Source: Fructilactobacillus cliffordii (lineage in GTDB: Bacteria > Bacillota > Bacilli > Lactobacillales > Lactobacillaceae). Taken from it: DNA of 64,000 bases. The notes beneath the pieces are model-generated. The model had not been told where the DNA came from. It saw only the letters and a list, made by a program, of their open reading frames with translations, and ran no database searches. Positions 52,716 through 62,782 of this stretch are shown here, piece by piece. Made by a program: the position numbers and the translations under genes. The stretch's first letter is position 1, and each line of letters begins with the position of its first letter. The stretch covers positions 496,001-560,000 of the forward strand of contig NZ_CP097117.1 of assembly GCF_024029355.1 (NCBI RefSeq). The letters run 5' to 3'.

Positions 52716-54131
52716 TTATTGTTGTTCCCTTCTAAAGCGGGTTCCCTGCGGAGTGTCTTCCAACACAATCCCCTGTTCTTTGAGTTCGTCTCTGATTTCG
52801 TCACTGCGGACAAAGTCCTTGTCAGTCCGCGCTTGCTCACGTTCGGAAATCAGTTGTTCCACCTGCTCGTCATTAAGTTCTTCAGTAGCAAGCTCGATAC
52901 CAAAGATGCCCGCGAGTTGTGCCAACCGACTGCTAATCGTCTGCAGTGTCTCCGCAAAGACCACCGGCCGTTCACTGTAAATGTTTCCCAACTTAGCCAG
53001 TTCGTAAACACTGGCAATTCCGTTTTGAACGTTAAAGTCGTCGTTCATGGCATCCTGAAAGTCAGCTTGGACCTGCCGCACTTCTTGTTCCAGCTTAAAG
53101 TCACTGCCTGGTTCAGCATCCTTTAACCGGTATTTAAGGTTTTGATAAGCCGTCTGCAATTTCTTCAGGTTAGCCTGCGCTTCGTCTAAGCCGGCTTGGC
53201 TAAAGCGAATCGGGCGTCGGTACTGGGTAGTGGCCATCAAAAGCCGGATTACTTGAGGATCAACCTGTTTGATCAGTTCGTGAACAGTCACAAAGTTCCC
53301 CTTGGACTTGCTCATCTTTTCGTTGTCATCCCCGACCGTCACAAAACCATTGTGGAGCCAGTACTTCACAAATAATTGATCAGTTTTGGCCTCACTCTGG
53401 GCTCGTTCGTTTTCGTGGTGCGGAAATTCAAGGTCAATCCCGCCCCCGTGAATGTCAATCGTGTCGCTCAGATACTTGGTGGCCATCACCGAGCATTCGA
53501 TGTGCCAACCGGGACGACCCGCACCCCACGGTGAATCCCAGGAGATTTCGTCTGGTTTTGCCGCTTTCCAGAGCGCAAAGTCAATCGGGTCTTCTTTTTT
53601 GGCTAGCTCCGCTGCAGAAATGTGTTCGCTGGCTCCACTTTCCAAGGTGTCGATGTCTTCGTGCCCCAGTTCTCCATAGGTTGGGAACTTGCGGGCTCGG
53701 TAATACACGTCACCATCGACGGCATAAGCGTAGCCCTTATCAATCAGGTCCTGCACAAAGGCAATGATTTCCGGGATATTTTCCGTGGCTCGAGGATTAA
53801 CGGTCGCCGGTTTAACGTTCAAGGCGTTTGTATCCTCGTAATAGGCTTGAATATACCGGTCAGCGAGTTCCGGAACCGTGGTTCCCTCTGCTTGAGCCGC
53901 CATGATTAGCTTATCATCGACATCCGTAAAGTTAGAAACGTAGGTCACATCGTAGCCCAGGTATTCCAAATAACGACGAATCGTGTCAAAAGCCACCACG
54001 CTGCGGGCGTTGCCGATGTGAATGTAGTTATAGACGGTCGGTCCACAGACGTACATCTTCACCTTACCAGGCTCTAACGGTGTAAAGGTTTCTAACTGGT
54101 TATCCAGTGAATTGTAAACTTGTAATTTCAT
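52716..54131 (-). CDS. cysS: Cysteinyl-tRNA synthetase
   Basis: Class I synthetase of 471 residues with [16 protein letters not shown] near 28-43 (HIGH-type motif and first zinc Cys) and KMSKSKGNF near 268. Zinc ligands lie in WHIECSVM. The ATG at 54131 (MKLQVYNSL) follows AAAGGGG; an upstream extension to 54152 is unsupported. In B. subtilis cysE separates gltX and cysS; here it is absent. Confidence 0.97.
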   Translation of the reverse strand: MKLQVYNSLDNQLETFTPLEPGKVKMYVCGPTVYNYIHIGNARSVVAFDTIRRYLEYLGYDVTYVSNFTDVDDKLIMAAQAEGTTVPELADRYIQAYYEDTNALNVKPATVNPRATENIPEIIAFVQDLIDKGYAYAVDGDVYYRARKFPTYGELGHEDIDTLESGASEHISAAELAKKEDPIDFALWKAAKPDEISWDSPWGAGRPGWHIECSVMATKYLSDTIDIHGGGIDLEFPHHENERAQSEAKTDQLFVKYWLHNGFVTVGDDNEKMSKSKGNFVTVHELIKQVDPQVIRLLMATTQYRRPIRFSQAGLDEAQANLKKLQTAYQNLKYRLKDAEPGSDFKLEQEVRQVQADFQDAMNDDFNVQNGIASVYELAKLGNIYSERPVVFAETLQTISSRLAQLAGIFGIELATEELNDEQVEQLISEREQARTDKDFVRSDEIRDELKEQGIVLEDTPQGTRFRREQQ

Positions 54132-54197
54132 CGTGGCAGACCCCTTTTTCAAATTATTTATGCCCTATCATACCATAATCAGTTGCTTAGCTGATAA

Positions 54198-54224
54198 AAC
54201 AAAAGGCCTAGTATGCACTAGACC
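54198..54224 (-). terminator. Terminator after gltX
   Basis: GGTCTAGT/ACTAGGCC stem with a GCAT loop, followed by TTTTGTTTT on the minus strand. Confidence 0.8.
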
Positions 54225-54242
54225 AATTGTCAGAAAAATATT

Positions 54243-55736
54243 TTAGTTTGCCTGGATTTGTTCCAGCGTTTGATGCACGTGTTGCAAGGCCGTTTCTCGT
54301 CCAATCAATTCGATTGATTCGGGCAATTCGGGACCTTCCATTTCGTGGGTTACGGCAATCCGGATGGGCATCCAGAGCTTGCGTCCCTTAATCCCTGTTT
54401 CCTTTTGAACTTCCTTAATGGTCCGTAAGATGGCCACCTTATCAAAAATTGGAAGTTCCTGGATCTTTTGTGCGAACGTTTGTAACACAACCGGAGCGGT
54501 GTCATTTTGCAGTTCGGCTAAGGCATCTCCCGCCACCTGTTCTGGTTCGGTAAAGAAGACCGCTGCCATTTCGTTGATTTGGGCCATGTAGCTCATTTGA
54601 CGCCGGTAGACGTCAATTAACTTGCGGGCCCATTCAATCGTCTTGGCATCTGGATTTTCCGGTAAGTTACCGGCCTTAATCAGTTGTTGCAAGGCCAGGT
54701 CCACGATTACATCTTCGTCGCCATCCTTCACGTACCGGTTATTAATCCATTCCAACTTCTTGTTGTCGAAGGTCGCTGGTGACTTACTCAAGCGCTTTTC
54801 ATCATACATTTTGATGAACTGCTTTTCGGAGTAAATTTCGTCTTCACCAACTGGTGACCAACCGAGCAGCACGATGAAGTTAAACATTGCGTCTGGAAGA
54901 TAACCTAGGTTCCGGTACTGTTCAATAAATTGCAGCACGGTTTCATCCCGTTTACTCAATTTCTTGCCGGTATCGGCACTGATAATCAGGCTCATGTGAC
55001 CGAACTTCGGTGGTTCCCAGCCAAAGGCTTCATAAATCATCAATTGCTTGGGCGTGTTGGCCACGTGGTCGTCACCCCGGAAGATGTGACTGATTTGCAT
55101 GTTGTGGTCATCGGCTACCACCGCAAAGTTGTAGGTAGGCATGCCATCCCGTTTCACGATGACGAAGTCGCCCCCAATGGTATCGGAGTCAAAGGACACG
55201 TGACCCTTCACGATGTCGTCCCATTCGTAAGTCTTGTGCTTGGGTACCTTAAATCGAATCACCGGTTTTAAGCCTTTGGCTTCGGCAGCATCCATCGCTG
55301 CCTGCCGTTCTTCAACCGTCATGCCGGCGTATTCGTATTCGTAATGTGGCATCACCCCACGAGCTCGTTGTTCTTCCCGTTCTGCTTCGAGTTCTTCTTC
55401 GGTCTTGTAGGAATAGTAGGCCTTGCCTTCGTCGAGCAGTTGTTGAATCAACGGATCATAAGTGTCCTTGCGTTCTGATTGCCGGTACGGACCGTAGTCT
55501 CCACCGACGTCTGGACCTTCGTCCCAGTCCAAACCGAGCCACTTCAAGTTATTTAACTGGCTCACTTCTCCGTCCTGCACGTTCCGTTTCGTATCCGTAT
55601 CTTCAATTCGGATGATGAACTTACCCTTGTAGTGCCGGGCAAATAAATAGTTAAAAATTGCCGTTCGTGCGTTTCCGATGTGCAGATGTCCCGTGGGACT
55701 AGGTGCATACCGAACGCGAATCTGATCGTTTGCCAA
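54243..55736 (-). CDS. gltX: Glutamyl-tRNA synthetase
   Basis: Class I synthetase of 497 residues with the HIGH motif in [16 protein letters not shown] near 10-25 and the KMSKS-equivalent [10 protein letters not shown] near 258. In Lactobacillales the single GluRS is usually non-discriminating and also charges tRNA-Gln, corrected by GatCAB; this is inferred, not seen. Lies downstream of radA with an 84-base gap. Confidence 0.97.
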   Translation of the reverse strand: MANDQIRVRYAPSPTGHLHIGNARTAIFNYLFARHYKGKFIIRIEDTDTKRNVQDGEVSQLNNLKWLGLDWDEGPDVGGDYGPYRQSERKDTYDPLIQQLLDEGKAYYSYKTEEELEAEREEQRARGVMPHYEYEYAGMTVEERQAAMDAAEAKGLKPVIRFKVPKHKTYEWDDIVKGHVSFDSDTIGGDFVIVKRDGMPTYNFAVVADDHNMQISHIFRGDDHVANTPKQLMIYEAFGWEPPKFGHMSLIISADTGKKLSKRDETVLQFIEQYRNLGYLPDAMFNFIVLLGWSPVGEDEIYSEKQFIKMYDEKRLSKSPATFDNKKLEWINNRYVKDGDEDVIVDLALQQLIKAGNLPENPDAKTIEWARKLIDVYRRQMSYMAQINEMAAVFFTEPEQVAGDALAELQNDTAPVVLQTFAQKIQELPIFDKVAILRTIKEVQKETGIKGRKLWMPIRIAVTHEMEGPELPESIELIGRETALQHVHQTLEQIQAN

Positions 55737-55820
55737 TTACATTCTCTCTTTTCTATTTATGATATGGTTTAACCTTAGTTTACAATTTATACTCACAAAA
55801 ATAAACCTGCACTGCTTACT

Positions 55821-57203
55821 TTACTTGGGAATGGCCAACTTTAGTGCTTCCTCAAGGGTCGTCACTCCGATTACTTCAATGCCATCAGGAACGTCAAGCC
55901 CTTCCAAGCTGTGTTGGGGAACCACGATGCGGTCAAAGCCCAACTTAGCGGCCTCCCGAATTCGTTGTTCCATGCGATCGACCCGCCGCACTTCTCCGGT
56001 CAGGCCGAGCTCTCCAACATAACACTCGCGTGGATTGGTACTAATGTTTTCGTAACTGGAGGCAATGCTGACCGCCATCGCCAGATCAATCGCGGGTTCG
56101 TTCAATTTCACGCCCCCAGCGGCCTTGACGTAGGCATCTTGATTTTGCAGCATCAAGCCGGCTCGCTTTTCTAGGACTGCCATGATCAACGAGATGCGGT
56201 TCCGATCCACTCCGGTCGCGGTTCGCTGTGCGTTCCCAAAGACCGAGGGCGTAATCAGGGCCTGGAGTTCCACCAAAATCGGCCGGGTTCCTTCCATCGC
56301 CACCACAATGGCTGATCCGGTCGCATTCTTCAGCCGTTCCTCTAGGAAAATCTCCGACGGATTTTGCACCTCTTGCAGGCCCCCGTCCGCCATCTCAAAG
56401 ATGCCGAGTTCGTTGGTCGAGCCAAACCGATTTTTGACCGCCCGTAACAAACGGTACGAGTGGTGTTTGTCACCTTCAAAGTACAGCACCGTATCCACCA
56501 TGTGTTCCAGGGTTTTCGGTCCGGCAATTGCACCGCCCTTGGTCACGTGGCCCACGATAAAGACCGTGATGTTGTTGGTCTTCGCAATGTTCATCAGGTC
56601 GGTCGTTACCCCCCGGACCTGCGAGACCGAGCCAATCGCGGAGTCCACGTCGCCCTCCTGCATCGTTTGAACGGAGTCAACAATCACGACGTCCGGTTTT
56701 AGGTTTGCAATCGCATCGCGCACCGCCGTCATATCAGTTTCTGGAAAGACGTAGAGACGGTCGTTTGCCGCAATTTGCAACCGATCCGCCCTCATCTTGA
56801 CCTGATCCGCACTTTCTTCTCCGGTCACGTACAAGACCCGTTTTCCGAGTGTGGCTAATTGACCGGAAACTTGGAGCAGTAAGGTCGACTTCCCGATTCC
56901 GGGATCGCCCCCGATTAAAACCAGGGATCCGGGCACAATCCCGCCCCCGAGCACCCGATTTAACTCGGCTGATTGAATCTGGTAGCGTGGTGCGTCTTGA
57001 GCGTCAACCTCGTTAATCAGTTGCGGTTCTACGCGCCCCCCCGTCAAAGACACTCGAGTCGACTTGGCGTTTGTTCCACTATCCTTTGTGACCGTTTCTT
57101 CGGTAAACGTATTCCATTCCCCACAATTGGGGCACCGGCCCAGGTAGGTCGGTGAAATGTAACCACAGTTAGAACAGACAAACTGGGTTTTTGTTTTACT
57201 CAT
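55821..57203 (-). CDS. radA: DNA repair protein RadA (Sms)
   Basis: DnaB-like branch-migration helicase in recombination, also needed for transformation in streptococci. The 460-residue protein has an N-terminal zinc finger ([21 protein letters not shown] near 10-30), Walker [11 protein letters not shown] near 98 and the RadA motif KNRFGSTNE near 257. A Lon-like C-terminal domain follows. It lies in the usual dut-radA-gltX series. Confidence 0.96.
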   Translation of the reverse strand: MSKTKTQFVCSNCGYISPTYLGRCPNCGEWNTFTEETVTKDSGTNAKSTRVSLTGGRVEPQLINEVDAQDAPRYQIQSAELNRVLGGGIVPGSLVLIGGDPGIGKSTLLLQVSGQLATLGKRVLYVTGEESADQVKMRADRLQIAANDRLYVFPETDMTAVRDAIANLKPDVVIVDSVQTMQEGDVDSAIGSVSQVRGVTTDLMNIAKTNNITVFIVGHVTKGGAIAGPKTLEHMVDTVLYFEGDKHHSYRLLRAVKNRFGSTNELGIFEMADGGLQEVQNPSEIFLEERLKNATGSAIVVAMEGTRPILVELQALITPSVFGNAQRTATGVDRNRISLIMAVLEKRAGLMLQNQDAYVKAAGGVKLNEPAIDLAMAVSIASSYENISTNPRECYVGELGLTGEVRRVDRMEQRIREAAKLGFDRIVVPQHSLEGLDVPDGIEVIGVTTLEEALKLAIPK

Positions 57204-57218
57204 ACACGTTCTTCCTCT

Positions 57219-57755
57219 CTAATCACCAGAAGAGCCAAAGCCACCGGTTCTCGTTGTGTGTGGCGTTTCATCCGCATCCGCTAGGAGATACGGCATGAAG
57301 ATTCCCTGGGCAATCCGATCGCCCTTGTGAATTTTACGATCCCGAATCCCCCAGTTAACCAGCTGGACAAAGATCTCTCCCTCATTTTTTTCATTATTAT
57401 AGTAATCGGCGTCAATTACGCCGATTCCATTTGGTAAAATTAGGCCCCGTTTCAGTGGATTACTGGACCGATTGGCCAAAATCAATACTTCATTGGGTTG
57501 CATGTAGGCCTTGATGCCGGTTGGAACTAAGTAAGGCTTCAAATCTTGACTGGCATCGTCGGCTTCCGTAGCGCTTAACTTCCGGCCTTTACGCAGAATC
57601 TTAAAGGCGCGTAAAAGCCCCTGCTTCCAGATCGATGGTAGCACCATCTCGGTTGAACTCGCCAGGTCATAACCGGCTGCTTGTTTCGTCGCGCGCTGGG
57701 GTAATTGAATCCCCAAATCAGCCGCTTGTGATGTAATTTCAAACCCTCGTTTCAT
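57219..57755 (-). CDS. dut: dUTP diphosphatase
   Basis: Hydrolyses dUTP to dUMP, keeping uracil out of DNA and supplying dTMP synthesis. The 178-residue protein shows all five dUTPase motifs: AGYDLASS (near 26), NRSSNPLKRGLILPNGIGVIDADY (split near 94-117), KGDRIAQGIF (near 146) and RTGGFGSSG at the end. It is longer than the usual 150 because of an insert after motif 1 (about 35-60), a form seen in lactobacilli. The ATG at 57755 follows GGTGAGGAG. Confidence 0.94.
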   Translation of the reverse strand: MKRGFEITSQAADLGIQLPQRATKQAAGYDLASSTEMVLPSIWKQGLLRAFKILRKGRKLSATEADDASQDLKPYLVPTGIKAYMQPNEVLILANRSSNPLKRGLILPNGIGVIDADYYNNEKNEGEIFVQLVNWGIRDRKIHKGDRIAQGIFMPYLLADADETPHTTRTGGFGSSGD

Positions 57756-57900
57756 TTGCAAAACTCCTCACCTTTAAATAATTGGATAGTACCATTCTAA
57801 CAGGATTTAGAGCAATTCAACATTACTTGACAAATGCTAAAAAGCCATGGAAAATTAAATACTGAATTATAAATTATATGGTGGATGAAAGGGACAGTCA

Positions 57901-58587
57901 ATGGATAGCGAAGCAATTAAACAACAAAAGGCGCAGGTGGGTCAAGAAGCCGTTCAATACATTGAAGATGGCATGGTTGTCGGCATTGGGAGTGGCTCCA
58001 CGATGTGGTACATGGTCGAAGCCCTGGGGAAACGAGTCCAGGAAGGCCTCAACATCGTCGGGGTACCAACTTCCAAGGCCACCCGCAAGCATGCCAACGA
58101 ACTAGGAATTCCGCTCAAAACCGTCGATGAAGTCGACCGCATTGACCTCACGATTGACGGTGCCGATCAGATTGACGAACACTACCAAGGTATCAAAGGT
58201 GGGGGGGCTTCCCATTTAATGGAAAAGATTGTGGCCACGAACTCCACAAAGAACATGTGGATTGTGGACGAAAGCAAGATGGTGACCGCTTTCAACTATC
58301 CAGTTCCGGTGGAAGTCATTCCCTACGGAAGTACGCAACTCGAACGCCGCTTAGACCGGTTAGACTTACAACCCAAGCTCCGCAAGAACGCAGCTGGCGA
58401 GTTCGTTACTACGGATTCTAACAACTACATCATTGATCTCTACCTCGATCCCTTAGATGATCCCAAAGAACTGGCTCACATCCTCGATCCCCTAGTTGGA
58501 GTAGTTGAACACGGTCTATTCTTAGACATGGTAAACACGATTATTGTGCAACACGCCACTGGTCCTGAGGTCATTAACGTGCGTTAA
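57901..58587 (+). CDS. rpiA: Ribose-5-phosphate isomerase A
   Basis: Interconverts ribose 5-phosphate and ribulose 5-phosphate. The 228-residue protein has [15 protein letters not shown] near 29-43, the catalytic region [27 protein letters not shown] near 82-108 and DESKMV near 120. The ATG follows AAAGGGA. A TTGACA at 57827-57832 is a candidate -35, with a poor -10. The gene is divergent from dut. Confidence 0.96.
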   Translation: MDSEAIKQQKAQVGQEAVQYIEDGMVVGIGSGSTMWYMVEALGKRVQEGLNIVGVPTSKATRKHANELGIPLKTVDEVDRIDLTIDGADQIDEHYQGIKGGGASHLMEKIVATNSTKNMWIVDESKMVTAFNYPVPVEVIPYGSTQLERRLDRLDLQPKLRKNAAGEFVTTDSNNYIIDLYLDPLDDPKELAHILDPLVGVVEHGLFLDMVNTIIVQHATGPEVINVR

Positions 58588-58602
58588 ACACCTAAAATGC
58601 GG

Positions 58603-58608
58603 TATAAT
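58603..58608 (+). promoter_or_regulatory. TATAAT -10 element of pepC
   Basis: A perfect TATAAT lies 30 bases before the pepC ATG. The -35 at 17-base spacing (TGCGTT) is poor. The promoter starts within the rpiA stop region. Confidence 0.5.
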
Positions 58609-58638
58609 ATTCGTAATTTATTGATGGAGGTCATTGCA

Positions 58639-59973
58639 ATGCCAAAGGAAATTTCACCAGAAAACATTGAACGTTATCAAAATAACCTAAAGGAACAACC
58701 AGATGCTGACGTGATCCGCCGGGCCGTTACCCACAACGGGATTTTAGCTTCCGCCGCTGACTACGAAGCCAACAACCAGTTAGACCCCGTCTTTTCCGTG
58801 GACGTCTCGAGCCAACCGGTTTCTGACCAAAAAAGGAGCGGTCGCTGCTGGCTCTTTGCCGCCTTGAACACGATGCGGTCCAAGGTTGAAGGCAACTTTA
58901 ACGTCCCGAAGGAATTCGAACTTTCTCAAGTTTACCTCTTCTTCTGGGATAAGTTTGAAAAGTCGAACTACTTCTTAACCAACGTCTTAAAGACGGCTGA
59001 CCAACCATTGACTGATCGAAAGGTGAACTTCCTCTTACAAACGCCACAACAAGATGGTGGTCAATGGGACATGATTGCCGCTTTGATTGAAAAGTACGGC
59101 GTGGTACCGAAGTCTGCCATGGCTGAGACTGCCAGCAGCAATAACTCCAGTGAGTTAAACAGCGCCTTAAACACCCAGTTACGTCATGATGCAATTATCT
59201 TACGGAAACTGGTTAAAGACGGTCAAAGCGAAGAAATCATTAACGCCAAAAAAGACGACATGTTAAACGAAATCTACCGGATGTTAGTGTACGCCTTTGG
59301 CAAACCCACGACAAAGTTCACTTTCGAATACCGCGATAGTGACAACCAGTACCACGTTGATCAAAACATCACGCCTCGAGAGTTCTTTAAAAAATACGTA
59401 AACGTTAACTTAGCAGACTACGTATCCATCATTAACTCCCCGACGGACGACAAGCCGTTTAACCAAACTTACACGGTTGAAATGTTAGGAAATGTTGTAG
59501 GTGGACAACCAATCAAGCACTACAACTTACCAATCGAACGTCTGAAGGAATTAACCATCAAGCAACTCCAAGCCGGTGAAACGGTCTGGTTCGGTAGCGA
59601 CGTGGGTCAAGACAGCGACCGGAAGAACGGTTTGATGGACACCAACCTCTACCACGTTGACCAACTGATGGACACCGACATGAGTATGAGCAAAGCTGAA
59701 CGCCTTGACTACGGCGAAAGTGTCATGGACCACGCCATGGTGATTACCGGAGTTGACATCGTGGACGGCAAGCCAACCAAGTGGAAAGTCGAAAACAGCT
59801 GGGGTGACAAGGTCGGAACCAAGGGTTACTTCGTCATGAGTGACGCCTGGTTCAGCGAATTTGTTTACCAGGTTGTCATCAACAAGAAGTACCTGACTAA
59901 CCAAGAACAAGAAGAACAAGCCCAGACACCAACGGTTCTTGCTCCATGGGATCCAATGGGCACGTTAGCTTAA
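58639..59973 (+). CDS. pepC: Aminopeptidase C (C1B cysteine peptidase)
   Basis: Cytoplasmic bleomycin-hydrolase-type aminopeptidase that trims peptides from protein uptake. The 444-residue protein has the catalytic Cys in RSGRCWLFAALNTMR (about residue 71), the catalytic His in MDHAMVITGVD near 362 and the Asn in VENSWGDKVG near 384. The ATG at 58639 has GGAGGT seven bases upstream; the longer frame from 58597 has no signal. It closes with a strong terminator. Confidence 0.96.
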   Translation: MPKEISPENIERYQNNLKEQPDADVIRRAVTHNGILASAADYEANNQLDPVFSVDVSSQPVSDQKRSGRCWLFAALNTMRSKVEGNFNVPKEFELSQVYLFFWDKFEKSNYFLTNVLKTADQPLTDRKVNFLLQTPQQDGGQWDMIAALIEKYGVVPKSAMAETASSNNSSELNSALNTQLRHDAIILRKLVKDGQSEEIINAKKDDMLNEIYRMLVYAFGKPTTKFTFEYRDSDNQYHVDQNITPREFFKKYVNVNLADYVSIINSPTDDKPFNQTYTVEMLGNVVGGQPIKHYNLPIERLKELTIKQLQAGETVWFGSDVGQDSDRKNGLMDTNLYHVDQLMDTDMSMSKAERLDYGESVMDHAMVITGVDIVDGKPTKWKVENSWGDKVGTKGYFVMSDAWFSEFVYQVVINKKYLTNQEQEEQAQTPTVLAPWDPMGTLA

Positions 59974-59984
59974 TTAACTAAATT

Positions 59985-60021
59985 AAAATGCGTAATCACG
60001 AAATGTGGTTACGCATTTTTT
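59985..60021 (+). terminator. Rho-independent terminator after pepC
   Basis: AAAATGCGTAA(T)CAC pairs with GTG(G)TTACGCATTTT and is followed by TTTTT. Confidence 0.92.
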
Positions 60022-60096
60022 AGTTGATGAAAAGAAAATCACACTGGATCAACTAAAATTATTTTCCAACCCGCCTATCTAATTTAATTCTTATTG

Positions 60097-60768
60097 CTAC
60101 TGCAAAATCTGCTTATCCGCAATTTGCAACTGGTCATCCAACGTATAGACAATTGGCTGGGCATTCGGAACCTCAACCCCGTCAATGGCTACATCTGAGA
60201 GGTGTTCGAGGTACTTAATCAGTGCCCGCAACGAGCTGCCGTGGGCCACGATTAACTGATTTTCATGTTGTAAGAGCCGCGGAGCTAGTTGATCCTGCCA
60301 GTATGGCAATAGGCGGTCGTAGGCCATCTTCAGGCTCTCTGCCCGTGGTTCCTGGATACCAATTCGCGCGTAGCGCCGTTTCGTGGCTACATCGTCTAGC
60401 AGCGGAGGAACCGCCGTAAAACTGCGGCGCCACTGCATGAATCGTACTTCACCAACTTCTTCCCGGACCACCGGTTTCTTGCGCCCCCTTAGTGCGCCGT
60501 AGTGCCGTTCGTTCAGCCGCCAGGTCTTATACTGTGAAATCCAAAGCTGGTTGATGCTGTCTAACACGATGTTTTCTGATTGAATCGCACGTTTCAAGTA
60601 GGAGGTGTGCGCCGCAGTAAAGGACAGATCTAGTCGCTGCAGACGTTTACCAGCTTCTCGAGCTTCCAGTTTCCCCTGCTCTGTCAGCGGAACGTCATTC
60701 CACCCCGTAAAAATATGCTGTTGGTTTGCGGTACTTTCTCCGTGCCGAATCAAAACTAATTTAGCCAT
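60097..60768 (-). CDS. Phosphoglycerate mutase-like protein (2,3-BPG-dependent family)
   Basis: The 223-residue histidine phosphatase fold has the phosphate-accepting His in [18 protein letters not shown] near 6-23. The family motif [12 protein letters not shown] is near 86 and the second His in [10 protein letters not shown] near 173. Overall it fits dPGM (GpmA), which interconverts 3- and 2-phosphoglycerate. Several positions usually constant in GpmA differ: GLNK is GRKK, HGNS is HGSS and IPTG is VPNA. It could be a divergent paralogue rather than the main glycolytic enzyme. Confidence 0.8.
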   Translation of the reverse strand: MAKLVLIRHGESTANQQHIFTGWNDVPLTEQGKLEAREAGKRLQRLDLSFTAAHTSYLKRAIQSENIVLDSINQLWISQYKTWRLNERHYGALRGRKKPVVREEVGEVRFMQWRRSFTAVPPLLDDVATKRRYARIGIQEPRAESLKMAYDRLLPYWQDQLAPRLLQHENQLIVAHGSSLRALIKYLEHLSDVAIDGVEVPNAQPIVYTLDDQLQIADKQILQ

Positions 60769-60899
60769 CTAAACGCCCACCTCCTAGTAAATTCATTATC
60801 TGTTATTCTAACACACACCCCAAAACCACTACTGACGATTTAATTGTAAAAAATTCCTTAAAATCACCGTTTTAGCGTCGGCTTTTTTTCGGAATAGTT

Positions 60900-60905
60900 T
60901 ATAAT
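60900..60905 (+). promoter_or_regulatory. TATAAT -10 element of the LCP gene
   Basis: A perfect TATAAT lies 34 bases before the LCP ATG; no good -35 at 17 bases. Confidence 0.45.
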
Positions 60906-60938
60906 GAAAAATAGACTGATATAAAAACGAGGGTTATC

Positions 60939-62090
60939 ATGACAGAGAAACGGAATAATCAGCCGGACAAACGTACCGGCCGCAACCATTTTATGAATGA
61001 ATCACAATCGACACCTAAGCGTTCGACACCACCAAATCGACCGAATCCCGATGAGATTGAGTGGCATCCCAAGGCTTGGACCTGGATGGCCGGGTTACTA
61101 ATCGTAGCTATCGCCATCCTTAGCTTCGCCTTCTTTCAGTATCAACGGGTGGCTTCCACGTTAAACTCGACCTACTCTGGAGCTAAGAATTCCCGGGATG
61201 TAGCCAAAGTAATTAAGCAACGCAAGCCATTTACCGTTCTATTGATGGGAACTGATACCGGAGAACTCGGGCGGACGGATAAGGGACGCACGGACTCCAT
61301 GATTTTGGCAACCGTGAATCCGAACACCAAGAAAACCACTTTTACTAGTATTCCGCGGGATACCAAGGTCGTGGTTCCCGGCGATTCTCAACCATACGAA
61401 AAGATTAACGCGGCTTATACAATTGGCGGGGCTGATACGGCAACTGAGGTTGTCCACAAGCTCTTTAACGTTCCCGTCGACTTCTATGCCGTCGTTAACA
61501 TGAAAGGGATTAAGCAGATGGTTAACGCCGTCGGGGGTGTGGACATTACGCCGAACCTAACTTTTGACTACGAAGGAATTAGCGTGAAAAAAGGGAAGAC
61601 CGAGCACATGAACGGGCAAACTGCTCTACAATATTCCCGGATGCGCTACCAAGATCCGCTCGGTGATTACGGCCGGCAGATTCGGCAACGTCAAGTCCTC
61701 AACGCCATCCTCCAAAAAGGATTAACAATTGGAAATGTGGGTCGATACGGTGAAATTTTGAATAGTTTGAAAGGCAACCTGCAAACGGACCTTTCCTTTG
61801 ACGACATGGTCACCATCGCTGGCAGTTACAAGGATGCTACCAAGAACTTACAACAAACCGCCTTGCAATGTGACAACGCTATGGTTGATGGTTTGAGTTA
61901 TCAAGTTGCTTCCGATAAAGAACTGTTGAAGGTTTCCAATCAAATCAGACAGTCGCTTGATTTACCAACCGAAAGCCAGTTAACGCCAACCCAACGCAAG
62001 GTTAACTCCAATGAAGAAGATGGCGAAGACGGTTCCTTCTTCAACAGTGATGACTCCGTTAACAATAACAACGAATTACCGAAAAATTAA
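60939..62090 (+). CDS. LytR-CpsA-Psr family cell-wall ligase
   Basis: Membrane-anchored phosphotransferase that attaches teichoic acids or polysaccharides to peptidoglycan. The 383-residue protein has a basic, proline-rich cytoplasmic N-terminus (about 1-45) and one membrane helix (about 48-69). The extracellular LCP domain carries LLMGTDTGE near 103 and the conserved Arg in SIPRDTKVVVP near 139. The Asp/Arg pair in YSRMRYQDPLGDYGRQIRQRQVL lies near 230-252. The C-terminal tail is Asn/Asp-rich. The ATG follows GAGGG. Confidence 0.93.
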   Translation: MTEKRNNQPDKRTGRNHFMNESQSTPKRSTPPNRPNPDEIEWHPKAWTWMAGLLIVAIAILSFAFFQYQRVASTLNSTYSGAKNSRDVAKVIKQRKPFTVLLMGTDTGELGRTDKGRTDSMILATVNPNTKKTTFTSIPRDTKVVVPGDSQPYEKINAAYTIGGADTATEVVHKLFNVPVDFYAVVNMKGIKQMVNAVGGVDITPNLTFDYEGISVKKGKTEHMNGQTALQYSRMRYQDPLGDYGRQIRQRQVLNAILQKGLTIGNVGRYGEILNSLKGNLQTDLSFDDMVTIAGSYKDATKNLQQTALQCDNAMVDGLSYQVASDKELLKVSNQIRQSLDLPTESQLTPTQRKVNSNEEDGEDGSFFNSDDSVNNNNELPKN

Positions 62091-62094
62091 TTAG

Positions 62095-62132
62095 AAACCG
62101 ATTCCACCCATAGAGGTGGAAATCGGTTTTTT
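62095..62132 (+). terminator. Rho-independent terminator after the LCP gene
   Basis: AAACCGATTCCACC pairs with GGTGGAAATCGGTTT (one bulge) followed by TTT. Confidence 0.9.
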
Positions 62133-62154
62133 GTTTGTCACCGATTTCCTAATG

Positions 62155-62192
62155 AAAAAAGGATTGCTGAACTAATGTCAGCAATCCTTTTT
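62155..62192. terminator. Terminator after tRNA-Leu
   Basis: AAAAAGGATTGCTGA pairs perfectly with TCAGCAATCCTTTTT. It serves the tRNA on the minus strand and may back up the LCP terminator. Confidence 0.92.
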
Positions 62193-62197
62193 AATAG

Positions 62198-62283
62198 TGC
62201 GGCCAAGAAGATTCGAACTTCCACCGGGAAAAATCCCGACAAGATCCTTAATCTTGCGCGTCTGCCAATTCCGCCATGGCCGC
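62198..62283 (-). tRNA. tRNA-Leu (anticodon AAG)
   Basis: The 86-base class II tRNA on the minus strand has acceptor stem GCGGCCA/TGGCCGC with discriminator A. A CAAGA/TCTTG anticodon stem encloses the loop TTAAGGA, so the anticodon is AAG (codon CUU). The long variable arm is CGGGATTTTTCCCG and the T-arm GGAAG-TTCGAAT-CTTCT. No CCA is encoded. An adenosine at the wobble position is uncommon in bacteria except in tRNA-Arg(ACG). Confidence 0.95.
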
Positions 62284-62333
62284 AAATTAACAATAGTTAT
62301 CATAGCAAGAATTCGGCAGAGATGCAAGTCTTT

Positions 62334-62780
62334 TTACTTGGTGACTGGTGAATTAACTACTTTTAAGCGATGACGGCACTTACTGCAGACATAGCGCTGC
62401 ACATTGAGACGGCGCTGGCGAGGGTATTGTTGTCCACAGTGCTCACACTGATAGAGATAGCGATCTTGCTGGTCCATCCGCGGGGCGTAGCGACTCCCGC
62501 CTACCGCTTTTAGTAACTGCTTAAAGGCCGACGTATTGTGTTTGCCCGATTGGCCCATCTGATGCAGGTGGTAGTGGACCAACTCGTGCTTAATCACCCC
62601 GGCTAACACAGACTGATCCTGCGCCATCTTGGTATTAATGTCGATGTTATGCGACTTTAAGTGATAGCGTCCTCCGGTGGTCTGTAGCCGCCGATTAAAA
62701 TAGGCCCGGTGACAAAACGGACGCTGAAAAGATTCTGCCGAAATCGTTTCCACTAACTGCTGTAACTGTTGGTCGGTCAT
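62334..62780 (-). CDS. SprT-like zinc protein
   Basis: The 148-residue SprT family protein has a metalloprotease-like HELVHYH motif near 65-71 and a C-terminal zinc ribbon (CEHC near 112, CSKC near 133). Eukaryotic Spartan relatives cut DNA-protein crosslinks; the bacterial function is unproven. The ATG at 62780 has AAGGAG eight bases upstream. It lies directly after tex and is probably co-transcribed with it. Confidence 0.88.
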   Translation of the reverse strand: MTDQQLQQLVETISAESFQRPFCHRAYFNRRLQTTGGRYHLKSHNIDINTKMAQDQSVLAGVIKHELVHYHLHQMGQSGKHNTSAFKQLLKAVGGSRYAPRMDQQDRYLYQCEHCGQQYPRQRRLNVQRYVCSKCRHRLKVVNSPVTK

Positions 62781-62782
62781 GA

